A DNA stretch of 64,000 bases, from assembly GCA_003344405.1 (NCBI GenBank), contig NOWV01000286.1, forward strand, positions 1 through 64,000, in the 5' to 3' direction. Below, piece after piece: positions 25,756 to 37,431 of the stretch (position 1 is its first letter; each line of letters opens with the position of its first letter). The notes beneath the pieces were generated by a model that had not been told where the DNA came from, searched no databases, and saw only the letters and a list, made by a program, of their open reading frames with translations. The stretch is from Trichoplax sp. H2 (Eukaryota > Placozoa > Uniplacotomia > Trichoplacea). A program made the translations under genes and the position numbers.

Positions 25756-27423
25756 CCTGTTTATTAACAATGAAAATAGGCGTATAAATAAATTATCCAG
25801 AAGGTCTAGAGCAATTATATAGCAGCAATATCATACTCCTTATCTAAGATACAGTATAGATAACAAGACTATCTAACGCAGCTCATTACCGTTACACTAC
25901 ATCTACCGATGCCCCAGGCAGTTGTCAGTATAAAACCTCTTACGTCTGCTGATACTAAAGGTTCTGTATTGAAGCTTATATTTCACTACATGATGCTGAC
26001 CCTGGAAGATGTTTTGCTACTGTAGGTGCTGTAGGTAGGTGCTACGTTCGTAATATATAAGTTCTGTTTTTAAAGAGATCTTACTGTATGTTGTTTTTTC
26101 GATGAGTCTGTTCTTCTAAAGGTACTGTATTGGTGCTCATACTTTACTATGTGGTGCTGATACAGGAAGATGTTTTGCTACTGTATAGCTTATATAATAT
26201 ATATTTACTATAGGTAGGTAGGTGCTACGTTCGTAATATTTAAGTTCTGTTTTAATGAGATCGTACTGTATGTTGTACGTTCGATGAGTATAAATGCGGT
26301 TGGATTGTAAAATAAAAGGAAATTTTCGCTGCAGATCGTTTACGAGTGTATTATTGAGTTGCAACAGCTAGGCTATTACTGAGACCCACGTTCACTTTTG
26401 GATTGTTACGTTGCAGAGTAACAAAAGGTAACACCATCTATGTACAATATTACTGCTTGAGGTTAATTGCATGAGTGGATTATGACTTCTTCAAGATTTG
26501 TGTGCATATACTTGCGTAGCATCATTAAGGCTGTCCACCAGATAGGTACGAGGTTAATTGCAGTCGCATTTTGTCATTAGTATATTATTAGTATCTACGA
26601 TTATAATTTGACTTACGAGTAACACATTTATAGCATTTTTGCTATTCATTAAGTTATTGTAAAGCACACGCGTAAACGATATTGAACATGATAAACCCAC
26701 ACTATCAGCATTAGCGCACGCAATTACAAGTATAGAAATAGGAACAAAAATATGTAAAATAAATGCTACATTCTTGATTATGAACGCACATGTAATGTCG
26801 TAAGAATCGAGAAAAATGCCCTATTTTATTTACTGCAAAGTAAAACATGAATTCCTCAATAATACAAACTAGTCCTTGATATAATTCATCTAAATTACTG
26901 TTAAGCCAGTTCGATATAAAATTCTCATATAGAAAAAAAATTTTAATTTACAGATTACAACGTCAGAATAAAAAATTACAGTAAGCTAGCTGGTTGCTTA
27001 ATGTCAACAACGACAACTTAAAGGATCACAGAAATTTCTAAAATTACTGCAATAATTTGTACCTTTATACTTATTACTGGACATAATTCAGTATCGACAT
27101 GGTGGTAATGATAAATCTCAAAAGTTGATGTTGTTAAATTAAAAATTATCACATCGCAAAAATCAAAGGTTACCATAAGCGTAGTATGTACTGTATTCTA
27201 TACTGTACGTGTATAACACAATCGTCAAGACTTGTTGTACATCAAGCTATTCCGTTTTGTCGTAATTAATTAATAACTATTTATAAAATGACCTCGTTAC
27301 GAGATATACAAATGTAATTCTAAAAAACTTCAGCATGATTGGATATACTCTGTACAACCATACGCGTATGTAATAAGATCAGTAAAGCAACTCAGAATGC
27401 TTTAATTTCTGCATAAGCCGGTT
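25756..27423. other. Intergenic region between acyl-CoA synthetase and lipase copy 2
   Basis: It should contain the 5' region of the acyl-CoA synthetase and the 3' UTR of lipase copy 2, both on the minus strand. A tandem duplication fills about 25965-26290. No exon with family resemblance was found; the minus-strand frame at 26137-26364 lies inside the repeat. Confidence 0.45.
25965..26290. repeat. Two-copy tandem duplication (~165 bp unit)
   Basis: The two copies share 'ggaagatgttttgctactgta', 'gtaggtaggtgctacgttcg' and 'tactgtatgttgt...ttcgatgagt' in the same order, first at about 25965-26110 and again at about 26128-26290. The second copy carries an extra TA-rich stretch around 26187-26212. 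Identity by eye is high outside that insert, so the duplication is fairly recent. Confidence 0.75.
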
Positions 27424-30400
27424 CTATCCATGGGATGGGTGGCCACCAGTTGCAATAGAAAGTATACCCATTATAACAGATTCATCCCCTAGAATTCCCA
27501 TATGACTTACACCTGGAAACGATCTTACAGACACGGGTTTTGTTTGTTGCTTTTTCCAATTCTGGCACACCTATGTTTTTAAATTTATCCATGAGCAGGA
27601 ATACTGAGTTATAAAACATCCATATTTTATCCTATAATATATTTAAGCTACCTGCAAACTGCGTAAGGGTACTGTTCCATCACCATCAGTGTGGGTAATG
27701 TCAGGTTGCTTTTCAAAATTATCATCCTTGTAATAGAAGCTATTCGGTGTAGGAACGTTTATGCCTATTACAAGAACGAACACGAAAAAAAGTAAAGGAT
27801 AGCAAATAACTGATGTATAAAAGGATATAACAATCTTTTAAACAGGTCTTCAAAGCTTATGAAATGTTAAATATACCATGCCAGCAGTACACCGTGACAT
27901 TCGGAGCATGTAAAGTTGATAAGTTTCTAGTATTGTGCCACATTTCCGTTATGTTCTGAATATTAGCACAAATTAGGTAAAACAGTAAAATGATGACGTT
28001 TTGCAATGACTTTGAAACAATAAAGGAGAATTATTTTGCATATCGTTCCACTAAAGTCTTACTATCAATACTTACATGTAGTTTTAAACGAGAGAATATT
28101 TCACCAAAATCTTCAGCGGTATAATTTTTCTTCTTCGTCCGAACAAACGGATAATCTTTCCAAAATTTTCTATTCGGTAGTAACCATGCAGAACTTCCTA
28201 TAATCCATAACACAACTTAGGTAAAATATGATCATGCAGCAATAGGATTGCATCAAGATTGCATTTTACCATAAGTTCGAATAACCGATCTAATAACATC
28301 AAAGTTGACGACCGGAGGTAAGACACCGCCGCTGGGAGAAATCTATAAATAAAAATAATGAATGCACGAATCTGAGTTAGCATATTTTTCTAGGAATTCC
28401 ATATTTCCATTTCCCTTCAAAACTAGTATTACGCACCACACTATAAATCACTTGGCCAGCGCCAGCGTAAACACCAGATAATGATATATGCGCTTTAACG
28501 TATTTATCTTTCCATTTCTGATCCACGTAAGTATTTAGAAATAAGTTGAACATTGCGTTTCCTATGTCATAAAGTAATAGGTAATCAAGTTTATGAGTCT
28601 TTATAACTATTTTTTATAAGGAAGATGTTATGCCTTACCCATGCTTTCGCCAACACAAACAACAGGTATGTTACTGTTGTTGGAATAAGCTTGTTCAATT
28701 GCAAGCTTTAGGTAATGAAAAACTCCGTTCTTTAAGTAGTAAGCATCAGCTCCTATACGCCAGTCAAACTGCAATATTTTAAAATGCATCAATGATTACA
28801 TAAAATAAATACTGCAATTCGTTTCAAAACGAATTTTATCACCTTTGCGATATTGTTATGCCTTACTAAGAAACTAAATTCCTTGCATACACACATATAC
28901 CAGTACGCTTACTTACCGGGAATGCGATTATATTTTTGTCTTTGGTATAGCCAGTAAAAACTAATGAATCAATAATAGCGCCATACTCCATGCTGACACC
29001 TCTCAAGCCAAATTGTGGATCAATGAAGCGTATGTGCTTTGTTCCATTACGAACTCTAATCTTGATACCTAATTCAAATTGATACAGTAACAAATGGAGT
29101 GAAAAGATATCCCAAATAACTACGTATAACTAAATGTTGTAATGGAGTGATAGCTTTTACTTCAATTTTACGAGATAAGAAATTAAATGAAGAACGATAG
29201 GAAAGATGATCTCCTAACTGTATATTATACCTTCATGGGCAGGTGAATAAACATGATTTTTGCTATCATATTTTAATTGCATAATATTTTCCCTATGAAG
29301 GAATTGATACAATCCAATCAATTACTCTAGTAATACAGTACACAGTATAGCATAAACACATATCGATATTAGACGTAAACTAACCAGCATCTTATGACAA
29401 ATGGGAGTAAAAAATCAACATTTAGCCAAACTAATTCCCAATCGGTTTTTTTGTCACAAAACCAATACGGTGCCGTTGTTCTATTGAGTTTAGCTTCTAA
29501 CTGTGCTCCACCTAGGGCTATGTTAAGAGTGAAATAAACTTAATATCAATTTTTCAAGGTGAACATATCACAGTATTACACTTAAATGTAGCGCAAATTT
29601 TACTCATACAGCAATCTCTATAGTATGATCAGTTACGCTTGGATAGTTGTAGTACATACCTGTAATCAATACCACTGGATGCATAACATTAGTACCGTTG
29701 GCTTTGATTTCTTTAGCAAATTGACTGACTTTATCCCGATTGAAATTGGACTTGCTATAAAATCTAATTATTGTCGGTACCGATTAGTTTTTTAAGTTTA
29801 TAGAAGGCAGGTGTCATGAGTTGTCAGTGAGGTAATGTACTGTATTTTATGTTAGAATAGAGGTGAAGAATACAATAGTATCGTTCTTTTGCTTGTGCAG
29901 GAGTTGCCAAAGAATTGCTGTACATTGCCACTATTTTTATGCATAACGTTGGCATATTAGTCAAGATACTATGAGCTCATTTCAACAAATTAGTGTAATC
30001 AAAGATGACAGTCAATGGACGTTAATATGGATCTAAGTCGCTACTGTACCATTGAAAGCCATCGTATGGCGTAAGCTTAAGATGACAGTGTTAAACAGTA
30101 GTATTTACGTAGTGTCTTACATTATGAATTAAGGTAGGCTGACATATATTAACAGTAGAAACCGTTGGACATGATGCAGTATACAGTATGAACATCTCAA
30201 TCCAATAGTACAGTATCATTCATATCCAAAACAGTTTATAAGGATAATTTAAAGGTATAAAGAGGAACTAAAGCTGCTGGATATTGATCCCTCGCTGTTA
30301 GTACTAGAATAAATCAATCGATCTAGGATACGATGGTATGATATCCTAGAGGATCCACGGAATCAGTCCAGACAATTCCAACAAGATTAAGAACTCAATC

Positions 30401-30823
30401 ATTGAGGATTTAATGCGAAATCCAATTATGTTTTTGATGACAACCATCAGATATTGTAGTTCAGAAGAATTTTTAAGCAAAAGACTGAAATTGCTGGATA
30501 TTGAATGTGACGATTATTCTTTGAAAAGAAAAATGGCAACAAGAACTGGAATAGCTAGACAAGTTCAGACATCAACATGGCTAACAGGAATGATAAGGAA
30601 CATTATAATACAAACGGGGTACAACAGAATACAGTAACGTCGATAACAATCTACTTTAGCGCGATCACCACTGATCTAACCTGTGAAATTCTTTTGCCAT
30701 AGACTGGTATTTTTCTTGAGAATAAAACTGTTTCCAATTCAATGCATGAACAGTTGATGGACCTACCACTGTCCATACCATAAAAAAGTAAATACAGATC
30801 TTGACTCCTATCAATGACGCCAT
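27424..30823 (-). CDS. LCAT/PLA2G15-like secreted or lysosomal phospholipase, copy 2
   Basis: Twelve minus-strand exons: 30823-30681, 29754-29660, 29517-29385, 29292-29231, 29068-28917, 28768-28639, 28561-28437, 28342-28270, 28197-28076, 27955-27877, 27764-27652 and 27570-27424. They total 457 residues and all phases join. The N-terminus is a signal peptide (MASLIGVKICIYFFMVW...STVHA), so the product enters the secretory pathway and is probably extracellular or lysosomal. Family motifs are HPVVLITALGGAQLEAKLN, IRFIDPQFG, FDWRIGADAYY, the nucleophile elbow VCVGESMGN (Ser about 237), SSAWLLPN, the catalytic Asp in HTDGDGTVPL (about 398-400) and His about 432 in FPGVSHMGIL. The expected activity is acyl-ester hydrolysis or transacylation on phospholipid. 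It is a tandem paralogue of 13380-17826, with the acyl-CoA synthetase between them. One donor is GTGCGT (after 28437), less usual but phase-consistent. Confidence 0.95.
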
Positions 30824-31844
30824 GATGCCACAAATTGGTTGAAGTCAGCAGCGTTGTTGGACTGTTGTACAACACCGTATAAAAAACGAACAAGACAATT
30901 TTTCTCATCAGTGCTTATTTTGAATAATATGGCAACGATCGCTGCGCTATTCAATGATCGATCCATCAATAAGAAAGCAAAGATTGCCTAGGATGCTAGA
31001 AATCAATGGATTATTTTGTGTTCTAGTATGTGTCATAAATGACTGCAAATCATGGATAGAGAGTAAACTATTGCAGTGAAGGCGATTCAATCGTACGTTG
31101 TCGTAAACTGATTGCAATAGCCGACGTCGAAGGAGCATCCTGAGTTTTTAGCCTACTGTATTATTATTAGCCATTGTTGTTATTTTTATCAATGCATGTT
31201 CGATCAATACTTAGGATAGATAATCTATGATCAACCAACCTTAGATAAATCAATGTTATATGGATAAAGAAGAGCAAGTACGCGCCAAGAATTAATCTTG
31301 ATTTGGTGGCGATCCAGTGATTTGCGTTAATACTGTCGATGATGAATTATTCAATGGATCACTTCATCATTTACAGGCCAAGTCAAGATGGATTACACTT
31401 GCGTGAAGGCCAACAACGCAAGAAACACTATTTTGATGGATTTCTTGGTCGATTGATATCACCGTAACAAAGCTAAGAGATCAAGTAGGGAATGATCAAG
31501 GGAAAGACAGTGTCAATGAATGATCCAATCCAAGATGGAGGCGATGAATTTTCAACTCTTTCTCCGATGCTTCTTTGACTATCTATGTGCTCGCATAGAC
31601 GATTAAGCTTGAAAGTTGTCAACGTCAACAAGAAATCATGGCCGGCAGGCGGAAGGACACACCAGTATCAACGCGACCCGCGATGACTGTGTAACAGCAT
31701 CGTGTGACGTCTGGAGGCAAGTCCAATGAGGCGATTGGCAGCTTGACGTCGTACGATCTCGTATGATGCTTTCAGTTGATAGGTTTTGACCGCTTGTGAC
31801 AGACACGCGGACGTGCGGACGCTCTTGTCAGAATCCAGTTCAAT

Positions 31845-32225
31845 CACTTTACTGTACAGTGTACAGTACAGTAGATTAGATTACAATACAGTACAGTACA
31901 GTACTGTACTGTACTATGGATTCATCCGCGTACAGTACTGTACTCAACACTACAGTACAGTACTGTACACTGTACAGTTCCATTCAAATGATACCAAATT
32001 TGTCTAATAAGGACTTGAAACTATAATTTCATATATTTCAAACAGTGGAAAAGGCTTATGAGTTATGACTGACACCCCTGTACACTGTACAGTGTACAGT
32101 ACAGTACAGTACAGTACCATACAGTGGCTAACCCTGAACTAGTCTGTGCTAACCCTGAACTACAGTCTGTTGCACAGTACAGTACAGTACAGTACTGTAC
32201 CTTACAGTGCATGTACTGTAGGCTA
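31845..32225. repeat. Self-complementary TACAGTAC / GTACTGTA clusters
   Basis: Two clusters (about 31845-31980 and 32080-32225) are made largely of overlapping 'tgtac', 'gtaca', 'tacagtac' and 'gtactgta' words. One example is 'cagtacagtacagtactgta'. Between and within them 'gctaaccctgaac' recurs near 32129 and 32148, with a variant 'gctaaccctcaac' near 32222. Because the words are their own reverse complements, each cluster can fold into hairpins on either strand. Confidence 0.75.
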
Positions 32226-32552
32226 ACCCTCAACAAGTCTGTTGCACGGAGCCACGGACTACTGCAGTACATGAACCTAGACTTATCACTCTCGGATGGA
32301 CAGACACTGTTGGCCTCACTTCCTCAAAATAGGGTACCAAACACCTCGATAGGACACTACTTTAGTATGGAACCGATCGATTTGAAATTGACTCATTTTT
32401 TTCTAAATTAAGTAGTATTGCATTGAATATCAGCATCGAAAACTAAAGCTCTTCATGGAATCAGCCAGATCAGATCGTCCATGTTATTGAAATGAATACC
32501 AGGGATTCAGAAAACAGACACGGAAACTCCATACTAAGTAAGCATTTTTCGA

Positions 32553-32764
32553 GATTGACGGCCCTCATCGGGTAAGAATAGTCCGTCTGTCTGAAGGAAT
32601 GATCAGCCCAGGGCAGGATGGTGTTGGTCTTCTTCTAGTATTGAACAGAGTACGGTATGATTGACTGCCCTCATCGGGTAAGAATAGTCCGTCTGTCTGA
32701 GGGAATGATCAGCCAAGGGCAGGATGGTCTTGGTCTTCTTCTAGTACTGAACAGAGTACGGTAC
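32553..32764. repeat. 106-bp tandem duplication
   Basis: Two nearly identical copies at 32553-32658 and 32659-32764, both containing 'gccctcatcgggtaagaata', 'gtccgtctgtctga', 'gggcaggatgg' and 'gaacagagtacggta'. By eye they differ at only a few positions, so the duplication is recent. The second copy runs on into a short 'tacgg' repeat. It lies about 430 bp upstream of the CDC16 start. Confidence 0.85.
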
Positions 32765-33196
32765 GGTACGGTCGAGAGACTAGTTGTTACCCAGGCAGAA
32801 CTGAAAGTTGTAGGAAAGAGTATGGACTGCGAAGTGAAACTGCCAGTCAAAGTAGGATGGTCGAGCAAGCATTCAAATTTGAGCGGTTAGACTGAAGACT
32901 ACATCAAACTGCTCGCCTAGCGCTGCATGAATGGAGAACAGCCTTCGTCATTAGCAACAAGTTATCAAGGTATTTGATCCAACCTGGTTTATTTTTCAAT
33001 AGGAGAGATGCGTTAATAAATTGTTCGACTTGCTCTTTTGTCTCACCTTATTCATTGATCATCGCTTAGTTCGGAATTCCTCCACTAGAAGCACGATAGT
33101 CGACTAGACATTCCAACAACAATCGCCCAAAATCGCATTGGTAATAAGAGTAATTCAAAGTCAACCTGCAGCAGCGTCAGCGGTTATCTTGTAACC

Positions 33197-36100
33197 ATGG
33201 ATATTAGTCTTCTACGCCAACGTATGCATGATTTTATTGACAAAGTAAGTAGGAAGAAGAGAAAGTGTCAATGATTTCGATCTATGATCATGAGTTTAAG
33301 ATCATTGGATTAAAAATCATCGACAAGCAATAGATTGCTTTAATCATCCAATTCTTGCTCTCTAGGGAAGCTACAGCACAGCTTTATTTTGGGCAAACAA
33401 GTGCCTTTGCTTATCCAAGGGTAAGTTAAATAAGATAAACCAATTCAACATGTTGTATAAGCTTAGTTGTGCTACCAATACTATCAGTGCTATGATCTTA
33501 CTACCTACGGTATGCTAAACATGGTGGATAATTCTTCATTCATGCTTATGATTGTATCCTTCTTGTAAATTGAAATCAACCACACTAATCTTAGGACAAA
33601 TTCGTGATTATTATTGGCTCCTTCATATCCATGCCATGAATGGACATCACCGACGTGCTATCCAAATTATCCAAAATAAAAATTTAACCGAGGTCTGCTT
33701 TATCATTTCACTTTTTCATGTAGATTGTCTTTGTTAGACGACAAGAGTACATTTTGCCTTCAATTGTACTGAAAATCAGTCAATTCAACCGTAATTTTTT
33801 CCAATGCTAATACATGAATGATGCGAATAGCATTGACTGGCGAACAAATATCATGCACAATAAATGTCAAGTTAATGTTGTTATGATAGATAGACACTCT
33901 TTTAATTTCCTATTTCCAACCTTAGGCTCACCTCATCTTTGTTTATTTCATGGCCAAGTGTTATGTAAGTATACAATAAGAGAGAAATTTAGAAATAATA
34001 AATCTTGATACGTACAAGTAAGTTGTACAATGGTGCTAAAATGAATGGGACATTAAACCTTATTGACTTGCTCACAAATACGAATTGGCTACTGTAGCAG
34101 TTGCCCTATCCGGAAGAATCGATCATTGATAGAGTAAACTAGTTCAACAAATCGACTGTCAATGGGATTGATCTTTAGCACCCTTGTTGTAGTCTTTGCC
34201 TTCTAGTACAATTTCTACTCCAATAGTATCACTTTCATCAAGGCGATAATTCTCTAACGTTAACATTCCACTTCTTTTGTCGCTGTCTCATAGGCTGAAC
34301 GTAAGGAATGGTTGGAAGCGTTGCGAATCATTGAAAAAATGAACGAAGGTTATTCACTAATAATTAATACCATGTTTAAACTGTGCAAACATTTATTGGG
34401 ATATCAACTATAAATTTATTGTAGGAGTGTTGGTAATTTAAATCTTTCCCTTCACAAATTTTGCGTTTCATTATATTCAGAATGGTATGAATTGTCAACT
34501 TATTCATAAACTAACATTTTGTCCTTGCTATAGGTGGTAATTGTGAACCGTCTGATGAAGATATCACTGGCGTACCTACGACGAAAGTAAGTCTTGATGG
34601 CATGATTTGAACATCATTTTACTGATAGAAAAATTTTAGTGTGCAAAGACAAGATTGATAAAAGTCTCATACAGTAATAGCATACCTGAATAATTCATTA
34701 GGTACGCAGTTGTCTTTACCTGTTGTGCGGCAAAATATATGAAGCAGTCAATAATATATCAATGGCAAAGGCGTGCTACAAACAAGCTCTAGAATTTGAC
34801 CTCTATTGTAGCGAGGTACCCCTTACCAAGAGTTAGAAAATCAATATCAATCTGTCGATTACAATTTTAACTACTGTACTTACAATACCTTTAGGCAATG
34901 GACCTTTTAATAAATCAACACATGTTATCGGTAGATGAAGGTTTGACTTCTTATTGCATTCGTTAATCAGATAAGTAATTTTTAAATTGTTCAAACTCGA
35001 TCAATATCAATGTCAGCTCTAATTCGTTGCAGAAGTACAGCTGTTGGATAGCCTCTCTAATTGTCAACAATATAGCGACGCTGAACGACAATTCATTTTA
35101 CAAATGTATAGGAGAAAAACTGCAAAGGTGCCAGTCAATAGATGACCAACAATGTTAGCGATAGCTTTAATAATAGTTATTTCATTAAAATATATTAGCA
35201 AGAAAGTGTTGAATCGAAATTGAGCAACGGTGCGGAAATTTTTTCCCATGACACGGTAAGTATCAGTGCCAGAGTTAAGATGTTATGGTAATAGTGTCTC
35301 AACATTAATTTCGAGATATAAAGTTACCAACAATTCCAATTTTTGCATGGATTGGGACAAATAGGATAGTCTACTTGATTTAGCGAAACGACATTGTCTT
35401 CGAACCGACTATGATGCCAGCTATAAGATAACATCAACGTAAGCTAATTCAATATAATAGGGACGGAAATCTGCAATGGATACATTTAACATACGCGTAA
35501 AAGCAAATTCAATTTTGTAGATTAATGTGCATATTATTATTAATAGGATTTTAGAGGAAGATCCTTACCATGAAGAATGCATTCCATTCCATGTTATATG
35601 TTTAATCGAACTGAAAAAAACAAATGGCAAGCAATCCATAAGAATTACCTTATCAATACGCGATTTCGATGGCAATAATTCTGTTATTTAATCCTATTTC
35701 CTTAATAATATTCAAATTTTCAGAACTGTTTCAGTTAAGCCATGTCTTCGTTAATAATTATCCAGCATCTCCGGTAATAACTCTATTCTAGCATTACTGC
35801 CTGACGCTCAGCAAGCATAATAACTTTAACTGAATTAAAATATTGATATCCTTCTTAGATTGCATGGTATACGGTTGGATGTTACTATTTGTTAGTGGAA
35901 AATTATGCCCAAGCTAGGGTTCACTTCAAGTTGGTCTCACCGCTTTATATTCATGCTTGAATAGATGAATTTTACATTCCCTAAAATATCGTCGTTTTTT
36001 TGCAGTAAAGCCATATCACTTAGAAGCAGTTTCGGATTGGCATGGCTAGGCTTTGCACATTCTTTCGCTGCAGAAGTAATTGTTCGGTTTATTCAAAAAT

Positions 36101-37431
36101 ATTATTTTAGTCTATTGTATTGAAATGTAGAATTTTTTTTTAACCTAGGCAGAACACGATCGCGCTATGGCTGCTTATAGTACAGCTTCAAACTGCATGC
36201 CAGGGTTAGATTGCAAACTGATTTAACTTGGTTACATTGGTAAGGTGGCAATATTTATGATTGAAAACTTATCGCTTCTGTTGCCTTAGGAGTCATATGC
36301 CTTTGGTATACATTGGTAAGGAATACGCACTATCGAATAACTACAGAATTGCAGCTAATTTCTTCGCCAAAGGTATTAACTCATAATTAATTATAGGATT
36401 AAAATCTACCTCATAACTAATTGTACGAGAATAAAGTTTTTTGTCTAAACTATCCGCCTGCTAGCTCTACAAATTGCTCCAGATAATCCTTACGCCGAAC
36501 ATGAAATTGGAAGTGCAGCCTTTAATAATGGAGAGTAAGTTTCTAAGCTTCTAAATGGATCTTTTGCCGTTAGTTAAAATTTTAAAACCTTTTGTATTTT
36601 TATTATAGTTACATCACGGCAAAGAAACATTATTTATTAGCTTTAAAAGTATTTGAAAGTGATGATAACAAGGTTAGCGTTGTAGTTTCTGGATATACTG
36701 TATATTTTTAAGAATACTGTAATGTTGCAATCTTCCATTCGAATATATTTGTCTTTGGTTGATTGGCAATGATTGTAGTCGTTACCGGAAGCTTGGGAAC
36801 CTCTGTTAAATAATCTTGGTCATACTTGCCGAAAGCTAGAGTAAGCTGTGGGCCAATTTCAGATATTTCAAGTAACAATAGGCAATTTATTTTTAATGGA
36901 TACATGTTTCTCTTGTACATGAATATAGAGAATATGAGTTGGCATTAAAGTACCATAATTTAGCTCTTAAACTTTCACCTCGGAACTTTTCAACACTTAC
37001 CGCTATTGGATTTACTTATAGTCTTTTGGAGAAGCATGCGATTGCCTTAGGATATTACGATAAAGTATTGTGCAACTGCGCGTGACTTTTAATTTTTGTG
37101 TAACTTTAGAGAAAAATAACTATTGTTTGCTTGCAACTTACATTTAAAATAGGCAATTTCATTGAAAAAGGATGACACTTTTACTTTACAAATGATTAAT
37201 AATACCATGGAGATACTAGCAAATATTAGTACAGTAGCCGAAGGCAAGTTCTGTTATGATTGCGATATGGATTAGATTTTATTTTATCTGCGGTTATAGA
37301 GTCCTTTTAAATATTGGCTGCTTATTAAATTTTTGATAGATCTTCCAGTTGCCGAAACTCCAACTCCAAAACTGAAAATAGCTGCAGACTTGGACAGTAT
37401 TGGAGATAGCAATATGAGCGTTGACGATTAA
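33197..37431 (+). CDS. CDC16: Anaphase-promoting complex subunit CDC16/APC6 (TPR protein)
   Basis: Twenty-three exons: 33197-33244, 33366-33420, 33595-33692, 33926-33964, 34294-34348, 34534-34586, 34702-34815, 34895-34940, 35033-35127, 35199-35255, 35365-35438, 35547-35626, 35724-35773, 35859-35929, 36006-36075, 36149-36204, 36290-36372, 36465-36534, 36609-36672, 36779-36840, 36929-37064, 37153-37243 and 37340-37431. They give 552 residues with every phase joining. The protein aligns along its length with CDC16: CLYLLCGKIYEAVNN, LLDLAKRHCLRTDYDASYKI, EEDPYHEECIPFHVICLIEL, WYTVGCYYLLV, LAWLGFAHSFAAEAEHDRAM, GSHMPLVYIGKEYALSNNYR, IAPDNPYAEHEIGSAAF, WEPLLNNLGHTCRKLE and YELALKYHNLALKLSPRN. The tandem TPRs form the scaffold arm of the APC/C, the ubiquitin ligase of mitotic exit. 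Human CDC16 is longer (about 620) because of its C-terminal tail. The introns after 35626 and 37243 start with GC. Confidence 0.95.

Larger units (their letters stand above)
30824..33196. promoter_or_regulatory. Divergent intergenic region between lipase copy 2 and CDC16
   Basis: About 2.4 kb separating two genes transcribed away from each other, so it must hold both promoters. It is visibly less AT-rich than the rest of the window, notably around 31640-31760. It contains dense TACAGTAC/GTACTGTA blocks (31845-31980, 32080-32225) and a 106-bp tandem duplication (32553-32764). No TATA box or initiator was assigned. Several short open frames cross these repeats but resemble nothing and look like repeat translation. 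Confidence 0.5.

Noticed and set aside
30413-30637. Plus-strand 74-residue frame
   Set aside because: It lies beside and antisense to lipase copy 2 exon 1 and its intron, with no family resemblance or splice support.
32125-32235. 'ctaaccct' words as telomeric repeats
   Set aside because: Only three isolated occurrences separated by unrelated sequence, not a tandem telomeric array.
31786-32411. Overlapping frames on both strands in the divergent promoter region
   Set aside because: They translate the TACAGTAC/GTACTGTA repeat (YSTVQY-like residues) and show no real protein features.
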